In this document: positions 28,341 through 35,828 of the stretch, piece after piece
Layout: every line of letters starts with the position of its first letter
How positions within the stretch are numbered: the stretch's first letter is position 1
From: a virus
IMG/VR virus record: IMGVR_UViG_3300030685_000042
Coordinates: 1 to 44,560 of that record
Length of the DNA: 44,560 bases
Strand: one strand, 5' to 3'
The notes under the pieces: generated by a model
What the model saw: only the letters and a program-made list of their open reading frames with translations
Told to the model about the DNA's origin: nothing
The model's database searches: none
Translations under genes and position numbers: made by a program

Positions 28341-28814
28341 TTACTCTCCGTCAAAAGCTTCCACCGACCGGTCGTTTGCTGCGACGATATCCAAAATGGC
28401 ATCTTTCTGCGCGGTCAAATCAGCGATAATCGCGTCAATGCGGGCAACTTCACTCAAGTTTAGTGCTTTTGTGATTTCGGTTGGAGTTGCAGCATTTCCG
28501 AAGAAAGTACGCTTCTTTTCCAAGTCGTAGCCAGTTGGTAACTCTTCAGCCTTCATAACCAGTTTTTCTGCCAAGCCGACTGATAATTCTGCCTGACCAC
28601 CGTTAATCACCACAACATCAATATTGCCGGACATTTGTTTATGCGCTACAGTATTAACTTTAATGTGTTTGATCGTGAAGCTATTCACCGGGATTTTAAT
28701 CCGGACTGCTTCGTCTTTTTTTGAGTCTTCCCGGTCTACAGGAACGACTTCGATTACGTGAAGGTGACCGCCAAGGGTGCTTCCGTAAAGTTTTAATGCT
28801 TCTTTAATTTTCAT
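28341..28814 (-). CDS. Hypothetical protein with strong Shine-Dalgarno
   Basis: 157 residues from ATG at 28814, preceded by AAGGAGG at the standard distance. Not recognised. The N-terminal 90 residues look beta-rich with alternating hydrophobic and charged residues (VVPVDREDSKKDEAVRIKIP), and the C-terminal third is helical (ARIDAIIADLTAQKDAILDIV). There is no motif I can name. Codons are more GC-rich than in the flanking replication genes. It is the first gene downstream of the 2.1-kb ORF-less region, from which its leader extends, with two ATCAAAAA elements just upstream of the ribosome-binding site. Confidence 0.72.
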   Translation of the reverse strand: MKIKEALKLYGSTLGGHLHVIEVVPVDREDSKKDEAVRIKIPVNSFTIKHIKVNTVAHKQMSGNIDVVVINGGQAELSVGLAEKLVMKAEELPTGYDLEKKRTFFGNAATPTEITKALNLSEVARIDAIIADLTAQKDAILDIVAANDRSVEAFDGE

Positions 28815-28829
28815 TTTTTCCTCCTTATT

Positions 28830-30905
28830 TTTGATAATAAATTTAATTTTTTGATAAACACTGGAATTTTTCCTACTTGGTTGGAATGTCCTGCCTAAGC
28901 ATACTTAACTCGATCCAACTATACATTTTAAAGAATTCTTCGGATAAGATTTGAAATAATTAATCCTACGTTTTCACACGCTACTCCGGTTTCCAATCTT
29001 GTACTAGGGAGTTGTTAGGATTTTCTGAAAGAAAAACGACTAATTTACGATTAATCTATGGGTTTTGCGCCCACTGCAGTTATTAGTTCGAAATGGTGCC
29101 CGTGAAGGCTATTTAGAGGCGTTTTAAGACACTTTTAGGTACTCTCTGGCAGATTGTTCCCGCAGTTACGCAAGGTCTCTTAAATCGACTTAAAATATGG
29201 TTTGTGGTCATGTTGGGATTTGATCCCCTTCATGATATCCGGGTTTGAAATATTCAGCTTCTTGAACTATTTCTAAAATTTAATTGGAGTTATCCGCCCA
29301 ATGAATGGTATATGCTGCATATTGGCATGTGCATCAAATTAAATTTTATGTAACTAATCTGTGTTTGGTAGACTATATATTTTCTTGTAGTGAAGAAAAT
29401 AGTAAAGAACATATGATTTTTTTGTTGCGATCCTCGTATTAGTTCCTATTAATTCATGTCAACGTAATGAGGTTGATTGTCTAAAAATGGTGTTCTAAAG
29501 ATCCGTATTGTGACAGTCCTCGAAAACTGTGCAACTCTGTTATAGTCTGAAATTGTTTGAAAGCGCATTTTCTCCTATCTAGTGACTACATATTATGTTC
29601 TCATAAGCAGGGGACCAACTTTTTCAAATTGGTAGAAAGCTCCAATTCTACCCAGTCGGCTTTGTGTACCCGGTTGGAATGGGCCTGTTCTGAGCCTTTT
29701 ATCGTAGACTAAATCTACAACCAGTAACGCTATGTACTGGGTTTCTAGCCGTCAGAGGGGGAGTTACTAATCCTGTTTAGTTGTACAGGAATTCACCACC
29801 TTAATTTATATGGTTTTTGAGTGTTTGACCAATCCACTTTAATTTACAGTTATCTTCTGTCGTATTTAGCACTTAATTTGCCGCTACAGCGTTCTGCGTG
29901 ACTGGCAGGCACTGACTTTCATGACCGTTGTTTGCCATGAATATACGAATTTGATCTTAATGTGGCGATATCGATCTAATGATATGAATTGCCCCACATC
30001 CGGGTGTAACGATATAATTCGGCCAATCGTCCTAAAAGCAATTTAATTTTTGCATAGATATTTCCGTATCTCGCCGGGTTCTTGGCAGCTACTACCTTTT
30101 GTAACGATCCCTGCACTCTGCCAACCGAGTAAATCGAAGTGTTTTCTTTTGTGACCGATTTCACACATAACGGTCTGCATTGTTGCTGCTTTCACGAGTC
30201 AAATTGGCTCGGAGAGTCGCTAACTCTCAATGGATATCGCTGCTAATTAACTATCGGACTTTCACCCCATACATTACTAGCTGGTTTATATATTACATTG
30301 ATAGTTAATTTTTTGTAACTTAGTGCTGCTTTTATTGCTGCGACAATAAATATTGCGGTTACTGAATTTACATACTTTGATCTTTCTCCATTTTTATCTG
30401 TTACGTATCTGTAATGTTATTCTGTAAATTCTACCCATATTCCCTTAGGGCGTGGTCGACTGTTGTCAGAGGCAATCTCTCGACGGTTCTTTTTCTAGGC
30501 TACCGCTTTCCATAGGCACGCTAATGCGTTTGTTCCCCCCTCTATCTTTCAAGGGATCCGCGTGTTTTTAGGCTTTCGCCTTAGTTATCCATTTGGGTTC
30601 CAAAGCCCAAGCCGTCAACTCTACTTCTCTATATCGAACAGAAGCTTAAACCCTACGGAGCGTTTCTTTTAGGCGCTCACCCATAATCACTATTTCGCGT
30701 TTCTCCATTTAAGGATCGAGGTGTTAGTGAACGTCTTCCCTCCAATTATTTAGTTCATCGTGTCTAATAGGCAGGTTTATCTTAGTCCGTTGTCGTTCTA
30801 CTGCACACAACACCCTGTTGCACGCCTCAATCTTACGTATTCAGTCCTAACTTAGACTTTAATTGTTAATATTTTATTTAATAATCTCTGAAAATGCATG
30901 CTATC
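28830..30905 (-). ncRNA. 2.1-kb ORF-less, hairpin-rich region, candidate large structured RNA(s)
   Basis: No ORF of more than about 62 codons is present in either strand that looks real. Base composition is higher in GC than the neighbouring genes. Read on the minus strand there are many local helices: CCTGT/ACAGG at 29772-29789, CCAGTA/TACTGG at 29721-29740, GTAGA/TCTAC at 29704-29718, GAGAGT/ACTCTC at 30212-30228. A two-hairpin motif at 30569-30610 is shared with 19.0 kb. Purine-rich single-stranded joints and GAAA loops are frequent. It may hold several RNAs. I could not match it to a known class such as GOLLD, ROOL, group I or group II introns. Confidence 0.55.
30569..30610 (-). repeat. 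Copy 2 of a covarying two-hairpin RNA motif
   Basis: Minus strand: TTGGG/CCCAA hairpin, linker containing GGATAACTAAG, then GGCGAAAGCC with a GAAA loop. Compared with 18983-19023 the linker and tetraloop are kept while stem pairs differ by compensating changes (GGC/GCC versus GAC/GTC; TTGGG/CCCAA versus CCGGGA/TCCCGG). Confidence 0.6.
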
Positions 30906-30912
30906 GGTTTAT

Positions 30913-31335
30913 TTAAATTGGCACATGCCCGACACCAATTTCCTCACTTATAAAGATTTCTGCAAGATTTCTTATTTCGAGAGGAACGTTATCTGCAGAT
31001 ACAATATCTCCAGACGACAGGTCTAAGTAATCTGTGTCTATGTCAGCCATAGCGAGATCTACATATCCAGCCTTTAAATCCGATTCCGAGAAATAATCAA
31101 TAGGCAAATGCCTTGTTTGATCATATCCGGGTAGTCCTTTCACAATACGTGAAATAATATCCCTTAACATTAGAATTTCAAATTCGATTTCCTGTGTGCT
31201 TTTCTTTAGACTCAGAGTTATGTATGGGTCTTTGACCAATGTTACATTTATTATCTCCGCTATTTGCACTTTAGCCTTTATTAGACTCTTAACTTTTGCT
31301 GATATTGCAATTGCTTTGCTTAATTTGTTATGCAT
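30913..31335 (-). CDS. Hypothetical protein
   Basis: 140 residues from ATG at 31335. Not recognised. The N-terminal half is helical and basic (SKAIAISAKVKSLIKAKVQ). The C-terminal half is acidic, with DYFSESDLKAGYVDLAMADIDTDYLDL quoted in part as LAMADIDTDYLDL. No transmembrane segment or enzymatic motif. It ends just before the 2.1-kb ORF-less region and begins 11 bases after the stop of the next gene upstream, so it is probably the last gene of the 30.9-33.9 kb message. Confidence 0.7.
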   Translation of the reverse strand: MHNKLSKAIAISAKVKSLIKAKVQIAEIINVTLVKDPYITLSLKKSTQEIEFEILMLRDIISRIVKGLPGYDQTRHLPIDYFSESDLKAGYVDLAMADIDTDYLDLSSGDIVSADNVPLEIRNLAEIFISEEIGVGHVPI

Positions 31336-31346
31336 AATGTCTTTTG

Positions 31347-31766
31347 TTAAATTGGGTTTACTTCAAATTTCGGATAGACGATTTGACGTACCGTTAAGTA
31401 CACTTGACGCGTAGGTATTGGTTTCATTTCGATCCATCTAAAGAAAGTTCTGGGTACTCCTGCATTTATTTTTGCGAAATGCGTCGCTGTTGTTTTTGTA
31501 TTGTCAATGTTCGTTATCACAACTTCTTGTAACATCGGACCTTGATATGCAAAATTGTTTGCATTAGGAGAAAGTTCGGTTATCTTATCATTAAGAAAAT
31601 TTGCATCTTCTTTTATGACTCCAACAATTGGCTTCAGTGAAATTTCTTTCACCTCTGTTATTGCATTCCAATCTGTCTCACTCATTGTTTTAGTGGTTTG
31701 AGATATCTGCATTCCATATGCAAATCCTAAAACAAATATCATTATTGGTATAATGAATCGTTTCAT
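31347..31766 (-). CDS. Small exported or membrane-anchored protein
   Basis: 139 residues from ATG at 31766; an in-frame TTG two codons earlier is less likely. MKRFIIPIMIFVLGFAYG at the N-terminus is a basic pair plus a hydrophobic helix, fitting a signal anchor or an uncleaved signal peptide. No lipobox cysteine is present. The rest looks beta-rich (VYLTVRQIVYPKFEV). The start lies three bases past the upstream TGA at 31769-31771, so translation may be coupled. Possibly a cell-envelope protein of the infected host or virion; nothing more specific can be said. Confidence 0.7.
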   Translation of the reverse strand: MKRFIIPIMIFVLGFAYGMQISQTTKTMSETDWNAITEVKEISLKPIVGVIKEDANFLNDKITELSPNANNFAYQGPMLQEVVITNIDNTKTTATHFAKINAGVPRTFFRWIEMKPIPTRQVYLTVRQIVYPKFEVNPI

Positions 31767-31768
31767 AA

Positions 31769-32746
31769 TCAAATCACTGGATAACCTTTTTCCACATACG
31801 GCTTTCTTTCAAGGATTTTAGCACGTTTTGTAGGCGAACACATGTTCAAAATCGAGGTCAGGTGTTTCATTAATTTGTCTTCCTCTATTTTCTTCCCAAC
31901 GGGAATTCCAAGAATGGACTTAATAATGTCAACATTTCTGTCTATCTCGGCGTAAGCCTTAACATCTGACGGACCTTTTTCAAGGATCATGTCAATTGAC
32001 ATTCTTGTTGATTCATATTTTCCTGTAGCAACAGTATCCATAGCTTCTTCCAATGCGTTGTGCAGCAGAATGGCGATATCAATATCACTCCAAGTCGGTA
32101 AATGTTTTTGTACCTGATAAAAAGCCTTGATAGGGCCTTCATCGATTAAGTTCTCACGTAAACGTCCATACCATAACGGTAGGTTTTTGTGCACTCCCTT
32201 TAAGAGTTTAGACACTTTGATCCATGCCACGCCATCGGGATCTGTTGAGTTGGTTAACTTACGGAATAAGTCCACTGCAACCGGAATTTGAGCGACGAAA
32301 TCCTTTTTGAGAATCTCGTTTAATTGCTCCACCATTGTTGATTCATCAGTAATTTCCGGGCTTGGATTAGCCGGCTTTTCTTCTGGTGCTTCTTCAACGA
32401 CTTCTGCTACTTCAAAGTCCATTTCAGTTTGTCCTGGCATCAATGCTTTTGAGGCATCAAAGTTAGGCAATAAAACTTTAATCTCTGCCAAGGTAAACAT
32501 GTTCAAATCAATGCGTATGGTTGGCATTACTGTCTCCATATCATTCATAAGAATACTGTCTAACATGATATCAATTACATCAATTCTTTTACGAATCGAT
32601 AACGCTTTTGTTGCTTGTCCAGAATGAACACATTCATATAATTTATCCTTCAACACTACCCGAAGCCCTAATAGCTCAGTTGGTGTCATCGTTGGGGTAC
32701 TGGGTACCCCTGCGGCCGCTGTCTTATTTGACGGCTCATTTTTCAT
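31769..32746 (-). CDS. Hypothetical protein with strong Shine-Dalgarno
   Basis: 325 residues from ATG at 32746; the leader carries AAAAGGAGG seven bases before the ATG, preceded by repeated TATCAAA elements. Not recognised. There is a Thr/Pro/Ala-rich N-terminus, a long helical body, an acidic Pro-rich linker near residues 113-135 (VAEVVEEAPEEKPANPSPEI), and a helical C-terminal domain ending with basic residues. No catalytic motif. Codon use is more GC-rich than the 34-44 kb genes. The arrangement of an N-terminal domain, linker and C-terminal helical domain suggests a structural or adaptor protein. Confidence 0.72.
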   Translation of the reverse strand: MKNEPSNKTAAAGVPSTPTMTPTELLGLRVVLKDKLYECVHSGQATKALSIRKRIDVIDIMLDSILMNDMETVMPTIRIDLNMFTLAEIKVLLPNFDASKALMPGQTEMDFEVAEVVEEAPEEKPANPSPEITDESTMVEQLNEILKKDFVAQIPVAVDLFRKLTNSTDPDGVAWIKVSKLLKGVHKNLPLWYGRLRENLIDEGPIKAFYQVQKHLPTWSDIDIAILLHNALEEAMDTVATGKYESTRMSIDMILEKGPSDVKAYAEIDRNVDIIKSILGIPVGKKIEEDKLMKHLTSILNMCSPTKRAKILERKPYVEKGYPVI

Positions 32747-32949
32747 TTTGACCTCCTTTTTTTGATAAAAATTTGATAATTGAAAATAATAAAAAACAAA
32801 TTGTTAGACTTATAGTCTCTGAGGTTACTTCTTTGGATTTCACTCCAAAACTCTTACTCATACTCTGTTTGCCTAGTGTATTCCACGCACTATTTTTAAC
32901 AATTTAAACTGTTTTGGCTAGCTTCTTTTTCTCGCCACAAGAACTTTAG
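32747..32949 (-). promoter_or_regulatory. Leader region with small hairpins and repeated TATCAAA elements
   Basis: 203 bases without a gene. On the minus strand it holds a TTTGGA/TCCAAA hairpin (about 32838-32857), a short GACT..AGTC hairpin, and then two ATCAAA elements just before the AAAAGGAGG of the 325-residue gene. I see no terminator with a clear U-tract. Likely promoter and leader of the downstream gene. Confidence 0.4.
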
Positions 32950-33336
32950 CTAACTAGTATTTTCAATTAGATCATCTCCTCTCGGAGGTCTGCTGTCTAC
33001 ATTAACAGCGATTTCGGGGGATTGCCGCCGATTCTCAACGGTCGTCTTTTTGTCCTTCATCTTTTCGATTCGTTGCCGAAGCGCTTCTCTTTTCAGGGAG
33101 CTATTTGCCAGGACGAATTGTGACTGTTGGACATTCAAAGCGTTCAATAACGAGGTAACTAATTCATTGCCAACTGTTGGTTGTTCTACTGTGGTAGGGC
33201 TTACAACTGCCATATCCATGCGAACCAGTAACTTTGAATCTTCCCGGGCTTTACCGAACTTTCCCCCCAAGAAAATAGCAAAAACGAGAATACATAAGAG
33301 CTTTGCTCCCTGTATCAACAATTGATTTGTTTTCAT
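32950..33336 (-). CDS. Small membrane-anchored protein next to the sigma factor, possible anti-sigma
   Basis: 128 residues from ATG at 33336, five bases after the sigma-factor stop. The N-terminus has one hydrophobic helix (LLCILVFAIFLGGKFGKA), then a Ser/Val-rich segment and a helical, charged region (SSLKREALRQRIEKMKDKK), ending in a low-complexity basic and acidic tail. ECF sigma genes are often followed by a membrane anti-sigma factor. The position and single membrane helix fit, but a recognisable anti-sigma domain is not visible and the cytoplasmic part would be very short or on the wrong side. Treat anti-sigma as a guess. Confidence 0.65.
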   Translation of the reverse strand: MKTNQLLIQGAKLLCILVFAIFLGGKFGKAREDSKLLVRMDMAVVSPTTVEQPTVGNELVTSLLNALNVQQSQFVLANSSLKREALRQRIEKMKDKKTTVENRRQSPEIAVNVDSRPPRGDDLIENTS

Positions 33337-33341
33337 TTTGT

Positions 33342-33917
33342 TTACTTTTTTTGGGTTGTTTTTAATTTGTTTGTTGCCTTCGAAATGTAAGATTTAACAG
33401 TTCCAATCCTCATGCCTAACGCATCAGCAACTTGCTGATATGAATGGCCTTTGGTATATCGTAGTGTCAAAACTTCACGAGCCCTGGGGCTTAGCTCGCT
33501 TATTCCTTTTTCAAGTAACTCAATACCTTCTTTCTTAATTAGCTCTTTTTCTGGGTTTGAATAGTCTGAGTAAATATATTCATTCTCCAAATCCAAATCT
33601 ATTGAAATATCGTTCTTTTGTTTTATTCCGCCACGGATAAAGTCAATTGAATGATTGTTAGCAATAGTTTTAAGCCACATCTCAAAAGAAATGTCTTTCG
33701 TAAACTTGTCAATATTCTTAAAAGCTTTGGTAAATGTTTCTGATAATAAATCATCAGCTACATCTCTATTCTTTACAATATTATAAATAGTACCATAGAT
33801 AGATCTATTGTATTTATTATATAGTGCTGTAAATGCGCGCTGTGAGCCTAATTTGGCTTCACCAATTAATTCTGCATCGGTTTTTTTCATATGCAATTTC
33901 TGGCCTTTTGTTGCCAT
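33342..33917 (-). CDS. ECF-type sigma factor
   Basis: 191 residues from ATG at 33917; an in-frame codon at 33938 would add seven residues but the ATG inside TACAATGGC is preferred. Region 2 spans about residues 13-97, with the conserved GSQRAFTALYNKY start, DDLLSETFTKAF and FEMWLKTIANNHSIDFIR. Region 4 spans about 130-188, with LSPRAREVLTLRYTKGHSYQQVADALG and a helix-turn-helix GTVKSYISKA. Length and lack of region 3 fit extracytoplasmic-function sigma factors. It would direct host RNA polymerase to particular promoters, alongside the phage's own virion polymerase. The leader contains a folded three-way-junction-like element. Confidence 0.9.
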   Translation of the reverse strand: MATKGQKLHMKKTDAELIGEAKLGSQRAFTALYNKYNRSIYGTIYNIVKNRDVADDLLSETFTKAFKNIDKFTKDISFEMWLKTIANNHSIDFIRGGIKQKNDISIDLDLENEYIYSDYSNPEKELIKKEGIELLEKGISELSPRAREVLTLRYTKGHSYQQVADALGMRIGTVKSYISKATNKLKTTQKK

Positions 33918-33973
33918 TGTAGGGGTAAAGCGGATCAATGCTAAGTCATACCCCTTAATTTCCTCTCACTTTC

Positions 33974-34023
33974 ACCACCGTCCGAGAGGTCTTTTCTCTA
34001 TCGACTTTGAGGGTCGAGGTGGT
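33974..34023 (-). promoter_or_regulatory. Three-way-junction RNA element in the sigma-factor leader
   Basis: Minus strand: outer stem ACCACC/GGTGGT, inner hairpin TCGAC/GTCGA with a seven-base loop, and a second hairpin AGAG/CTCT with a seven-base loop. All three stems pair without mismatch in 50 bases, 57 bases ahead of the sigma-factor ATG. Could be a regulatory fold. Confidence 0.5.
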
Positions 34024-34110
34024 TTTAAATCTAAATCCAAAACTTAGTTTTTTGTTCATAAGTAATTTTTGTTAGTTTTAAAAAATGGGCTTTTAATGTA
34101 CCCTAACATT

Positions 34111-34677
34111 TTATCTCGGTATTTTCATATTTGGCCCGTAATGTACGTATCCAAATTTTCCTTCTTTTAAAAATGCGGCTTTCCTATTTGCCTCATTACA
34201 AAATACTCTTTCTGTAATTGCTAATTGGTTAGTTTTATATACTAATGTATTATATTCTATTGAGTATTTGAATATCCTTTCATTTCGTGCATTTCTTCCG
34301 ATATAATCCACATCCCAATTTAATACCTCTATGTCGTTACTTCTCATTAAATATAAGAAATAGTCTCTAGTTATATTAATTGCTGTGTCGCGTCTCATCC
34401 TTATTACCTTTGCTTTGTTTATCATTGCTTGGCAATAATTATCTTTTCCAAGTAAGCTATTATATAAGTTTAATATCTGAATATCATTTACTCCCATTAT
34501 TCCTAATGATTCTAACAATTTTCTTACTTTAAACTTATTAATCACCTCTACTACTTCTTTTTTCCATGGTTTGGTTGCCCAATATTTGGGTTTCCCATCA
34601 TCAAGGCCTTTAAATAGCGTACTTGGTGTAAAGATAATATCGTATGTTTTCTTTTCTTCATTCCATTCGTATCTCAT
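34111..34677 (-). CDS. Hypothetical protein
   Basis: 188 residues from ATG at 34677, overlapping the upstream gene by four bases (ATGA arrangement). Not recognised. The N-terminus is beta-like (EWNEEKKTYDIIFTP), the middle is basic and helical (KVRKLLESLGIMGVNDIQIL), and a Tyr/Asn-rich stretch (DYIGRNARNERIFKYSIEYN) follows. No signal or catalytic motif. The four-base overlap implies a two-gene unit with the 75-residue protein. Confidence 0.7.
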   Translation of the reverse strand: MRYEWNEEKKTYDIIFTPSTLFKGLDDGKPKYWATKPWKKEVVEVINKFKVRKLLESLGIMGVNDIQILNLYNSLLGKDNYCQAMINKAKVIRMRRDTAINITRDYFLYLMRSNDIEVLNWDVDYIGRNARNERIFKYSIEYNTLVYKTNQLAITERVFCNEANRKAAFLKEGKFGYVHYGPNMKIPR

Positions 34678-34901
34678 CTTGTAAAGTCGTATTTTTTGTT
34701 TATAAACTGAACTAAATCTACTAAGTCTTTATCTGAATCTTTGTATGGGAATGCCATTTGTTGACTTTCGTCTTCTAAAAAGTAATTTCCTAGCCAGAAT
34801 GTAAAATTTTCTGACTTGTACTTTTCGTATTCTTTGTTCATTTCGCCTGTTGCGGTTACTCTAAACTCATTTAACGCTTCTATAACTTTTTCTTTTTCCA
34901 T
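34674..34901 (-). CDS. Small hypothetical protein
   Basis: 75 residues from ATG at 34901, preceded by TATCAAATG. Acidic and helical (MNKEYEKYKSENFTFWLG, then DSDKDLVDLVQFINKK). Not recognised. Overlap of four bases with the next gene indicates coupled translation. A tRNA-Arg gene lies 21 bases upstream. Confidence 0.65.
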   Translation of the reverse strand: MEKEKVIEALNEFRVTATGEMNKEYEKYKSENFTFWLGNYFLEDESQQMAFPYKDSDKDLVDLVQFINKKYDFTR

Positions 34902-34922
34902 TTGATATGAATTTAAAATTTG

Positions 34923-34997
34923 TGATCCCTGGGAGATTCGAACTCTCGACCCACACCTTAGAAGGGTGTTGCTCTAATCCAACTGAGCTAAGGAACC
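34923..34997 (-). tRNA. tRNA-Arg (anticodon UCU)
   Basis: All four arms are standard on the minus strand: acceptor GGTTCCT pairing with AGGGATC (two G-U pairs), D arm GCTC..GAGC with GG in the loop, anticodon stem ACACC/GGTGT with loop CTTCTAA (anticodon TCT, reading AGA), and T arm with TTCGAAT. The discriminator is A; CCA is not encoded. AGA is a frequent arginine codon in the AT-rich phage genes. Confidence 0.95.
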
Positions 34998-35035
34998 GGG
35001 CATGCGTATTTGTAGAGGTCGCATCCCCTCCTCGA

Positions 35036-35398
35036 TTATGCCGCTTTTTTAATCAGCCTTTTTTCTGATCTTCTTTTTTGGCTTAATTTCTTTCTCGCTA
35101 CTTTACGTGAACAATTGTTTTCTGTACAGTAAGTGGTAATTTCCTTTGATTGTTTGTCGGCTTTTTCTTGCAATATCAAACTTTCAAGAATTTTTTGTTC
35201 CTGATATTCCTTTGCGGCCGCAGCTTTGGCTTTCTTTGCCTCTACTTTACTTTTTGCTTCATAGTACGCCTTATTGAAAGAGCTTACCACTTTGCCAATT
35301 GAGTTAATGCCCAATTTAATCATCCCCTTTTTAACGTTTTTAAGTACGCTATAATTTGAATGAGTTTTTCTTTTTACGATTACTTTTACTTTCTTCAT
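35036..35398 (-). CDS. Small Lys/Arg-rich protein
   Basis: 120 residues from ATG at 35398. Strongly basic: KKVKVIVKRKTH at the start, a helical Ala/Lys/Glu middle (AKSKVEAKKAKAAAAKEYQEQ) and a basic end (KKLSQKRRSEKRLIKKAA). No recognised family. Two closely spaced cysteines (CTENNCSRK) are the only Cys residues. It is first of three adjacent basic genes (35.0-35.8 kb) with short gaps, which may bind nucleic acid or ribosomes, but this rests on charge alone. Confidence 0.65.
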   Translation of the reverse strand: MKKVKVIVKRKTHSNYSVLKNVKKGMIKLGINSIGKVVSSFNKAYYEAKSKVEAKKAKAAAAKEYQEQKILESLILQEKADKQSKEITTYCTENNCSRKVARKKLSQKRRSEKRLIKKAA

Positions 35399-35409
35399 CT
35401 TGATAATGA

Positions 35410-35622
35410 TTAAACGGTTAGTGACTCGATTTCAATTCCAATTTCGACGATTCTGTCATTCAGAGTGTCAACCAATTTGGTTTTTCTGTACAAAAGCATC
35501 TTTTCCTTTTTAAGGCAATTAACACCCTTTTCTTTAAGGATTGTAATAACCTTTTCTGCTTTTACGATTTTGCGTTTCGTCATTTTAAGCTCGTTGTCAA
35601 GCTGTCTTTTCGTCTTTGCCAT
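35410..35622 (-). CDS. Small basic coiled-coil protein
   Basis: 70 residues from ATG at 35622, preceded by CAATTATCAAAA. Helical and Lys-rich (LDNELKMTKRKIVKAEKVITILKEKG), with a likely coiled coil along its length. Unrecognised. The gap to the next basic gene is 11 bases, to the previous 15 bases, so they form one unit. Confidence 0.6.
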   Translation of the reverse strand: MAKTKRQLDNELKMTKRKIVKAEKVITILKEKGVNCLKKEKMLLYRKTKLVDTLNDRIVEIGIEIESLTV

Positions 35623-35637
35623 TTTTGATAATTGGTT

Positions 35638-35826
35638 TTAAACTGGTTTGTATTTTCGTAATTTTGTTGCAGTCTCCTGTCTCAAATTCCTTTCGGTTCT
35701 TGCCGACATTTCACTTACGCTACGTGATCTTTGTCGACTTTTCTGAGTTTCTTTACTTTTTACAGCTTTTACTTCTCTTAGAGCGTTGACTGACTCTTTT
35801 TTACTTGCGCGATTTGTTACTTTCAT
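35638..35826 (-). CDS. Small Arg/Ser-rich protein
   Basis: 62 residues from ATG at 35826. Low complexity: many Arg, Lys, Ser, Glu and Thr (SKETQKSRQRSRSVSEMSART) and no hydrophobic core, so it is probably disordered or nucleic-acid binding. The leader has AATCAATTAAAAG within the end of the preceding phosphoesterase gene. It belongs to the set of three basic genes. Could also be a random ORF, but its spacing and leader argue for a gene. Confidence 0.55.
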   Translation of the reverse strand: MKVTNRASKKESVNALREVKAVKSKETQKSRQRSRSVSEMSARTERNLRQETATKLRKYKPV

Positions 35827-35828
35827 TC

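Noticed and set aside
29101-29200. Group II intron-like phrases (CGGGAACA, GAGTACCTAAAAG on the minus strand)
   Set aside because: No convincing domain V, no GUGYG 5' boundary and no reverse transcriptase gene.
29375-29565. Possible group I intron P7 pairing (AGACTATA with TATAGTCT)
   Set aside because: The spacing is large and P3, P4 and P6 could not be drawn; a covariance-model search would be needed.
30061-30100. Resemblance of an AAGAACCCGGCGAG segment (minus strand) to a 23S rRNA segment recalled from memory
   Set aside because: About fourteen bases only; the flanks do not fit rRNA and no other rRNA landmark was found.
29976-30164. A 62-codon frame (GTG start) inside the 2.1-kb ORF-less region
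   Set aside because: No ribosome-binding site, no leader motif, surrounded by RNA hairpins; expected by chance in 2 kb.
33918-33938. Upstream in-frame start for the sigma factor (seven extra residues)
   Set aside because: ATG at 33917 gives the usual ECF length and a cleaner start.
34923-34997. Suppressor tRNA
   Set aside because: The anticodon is TCT (Arg), not a stop-codon reader; none of the tRNA-like elements gives a clear suppressor anticodon.
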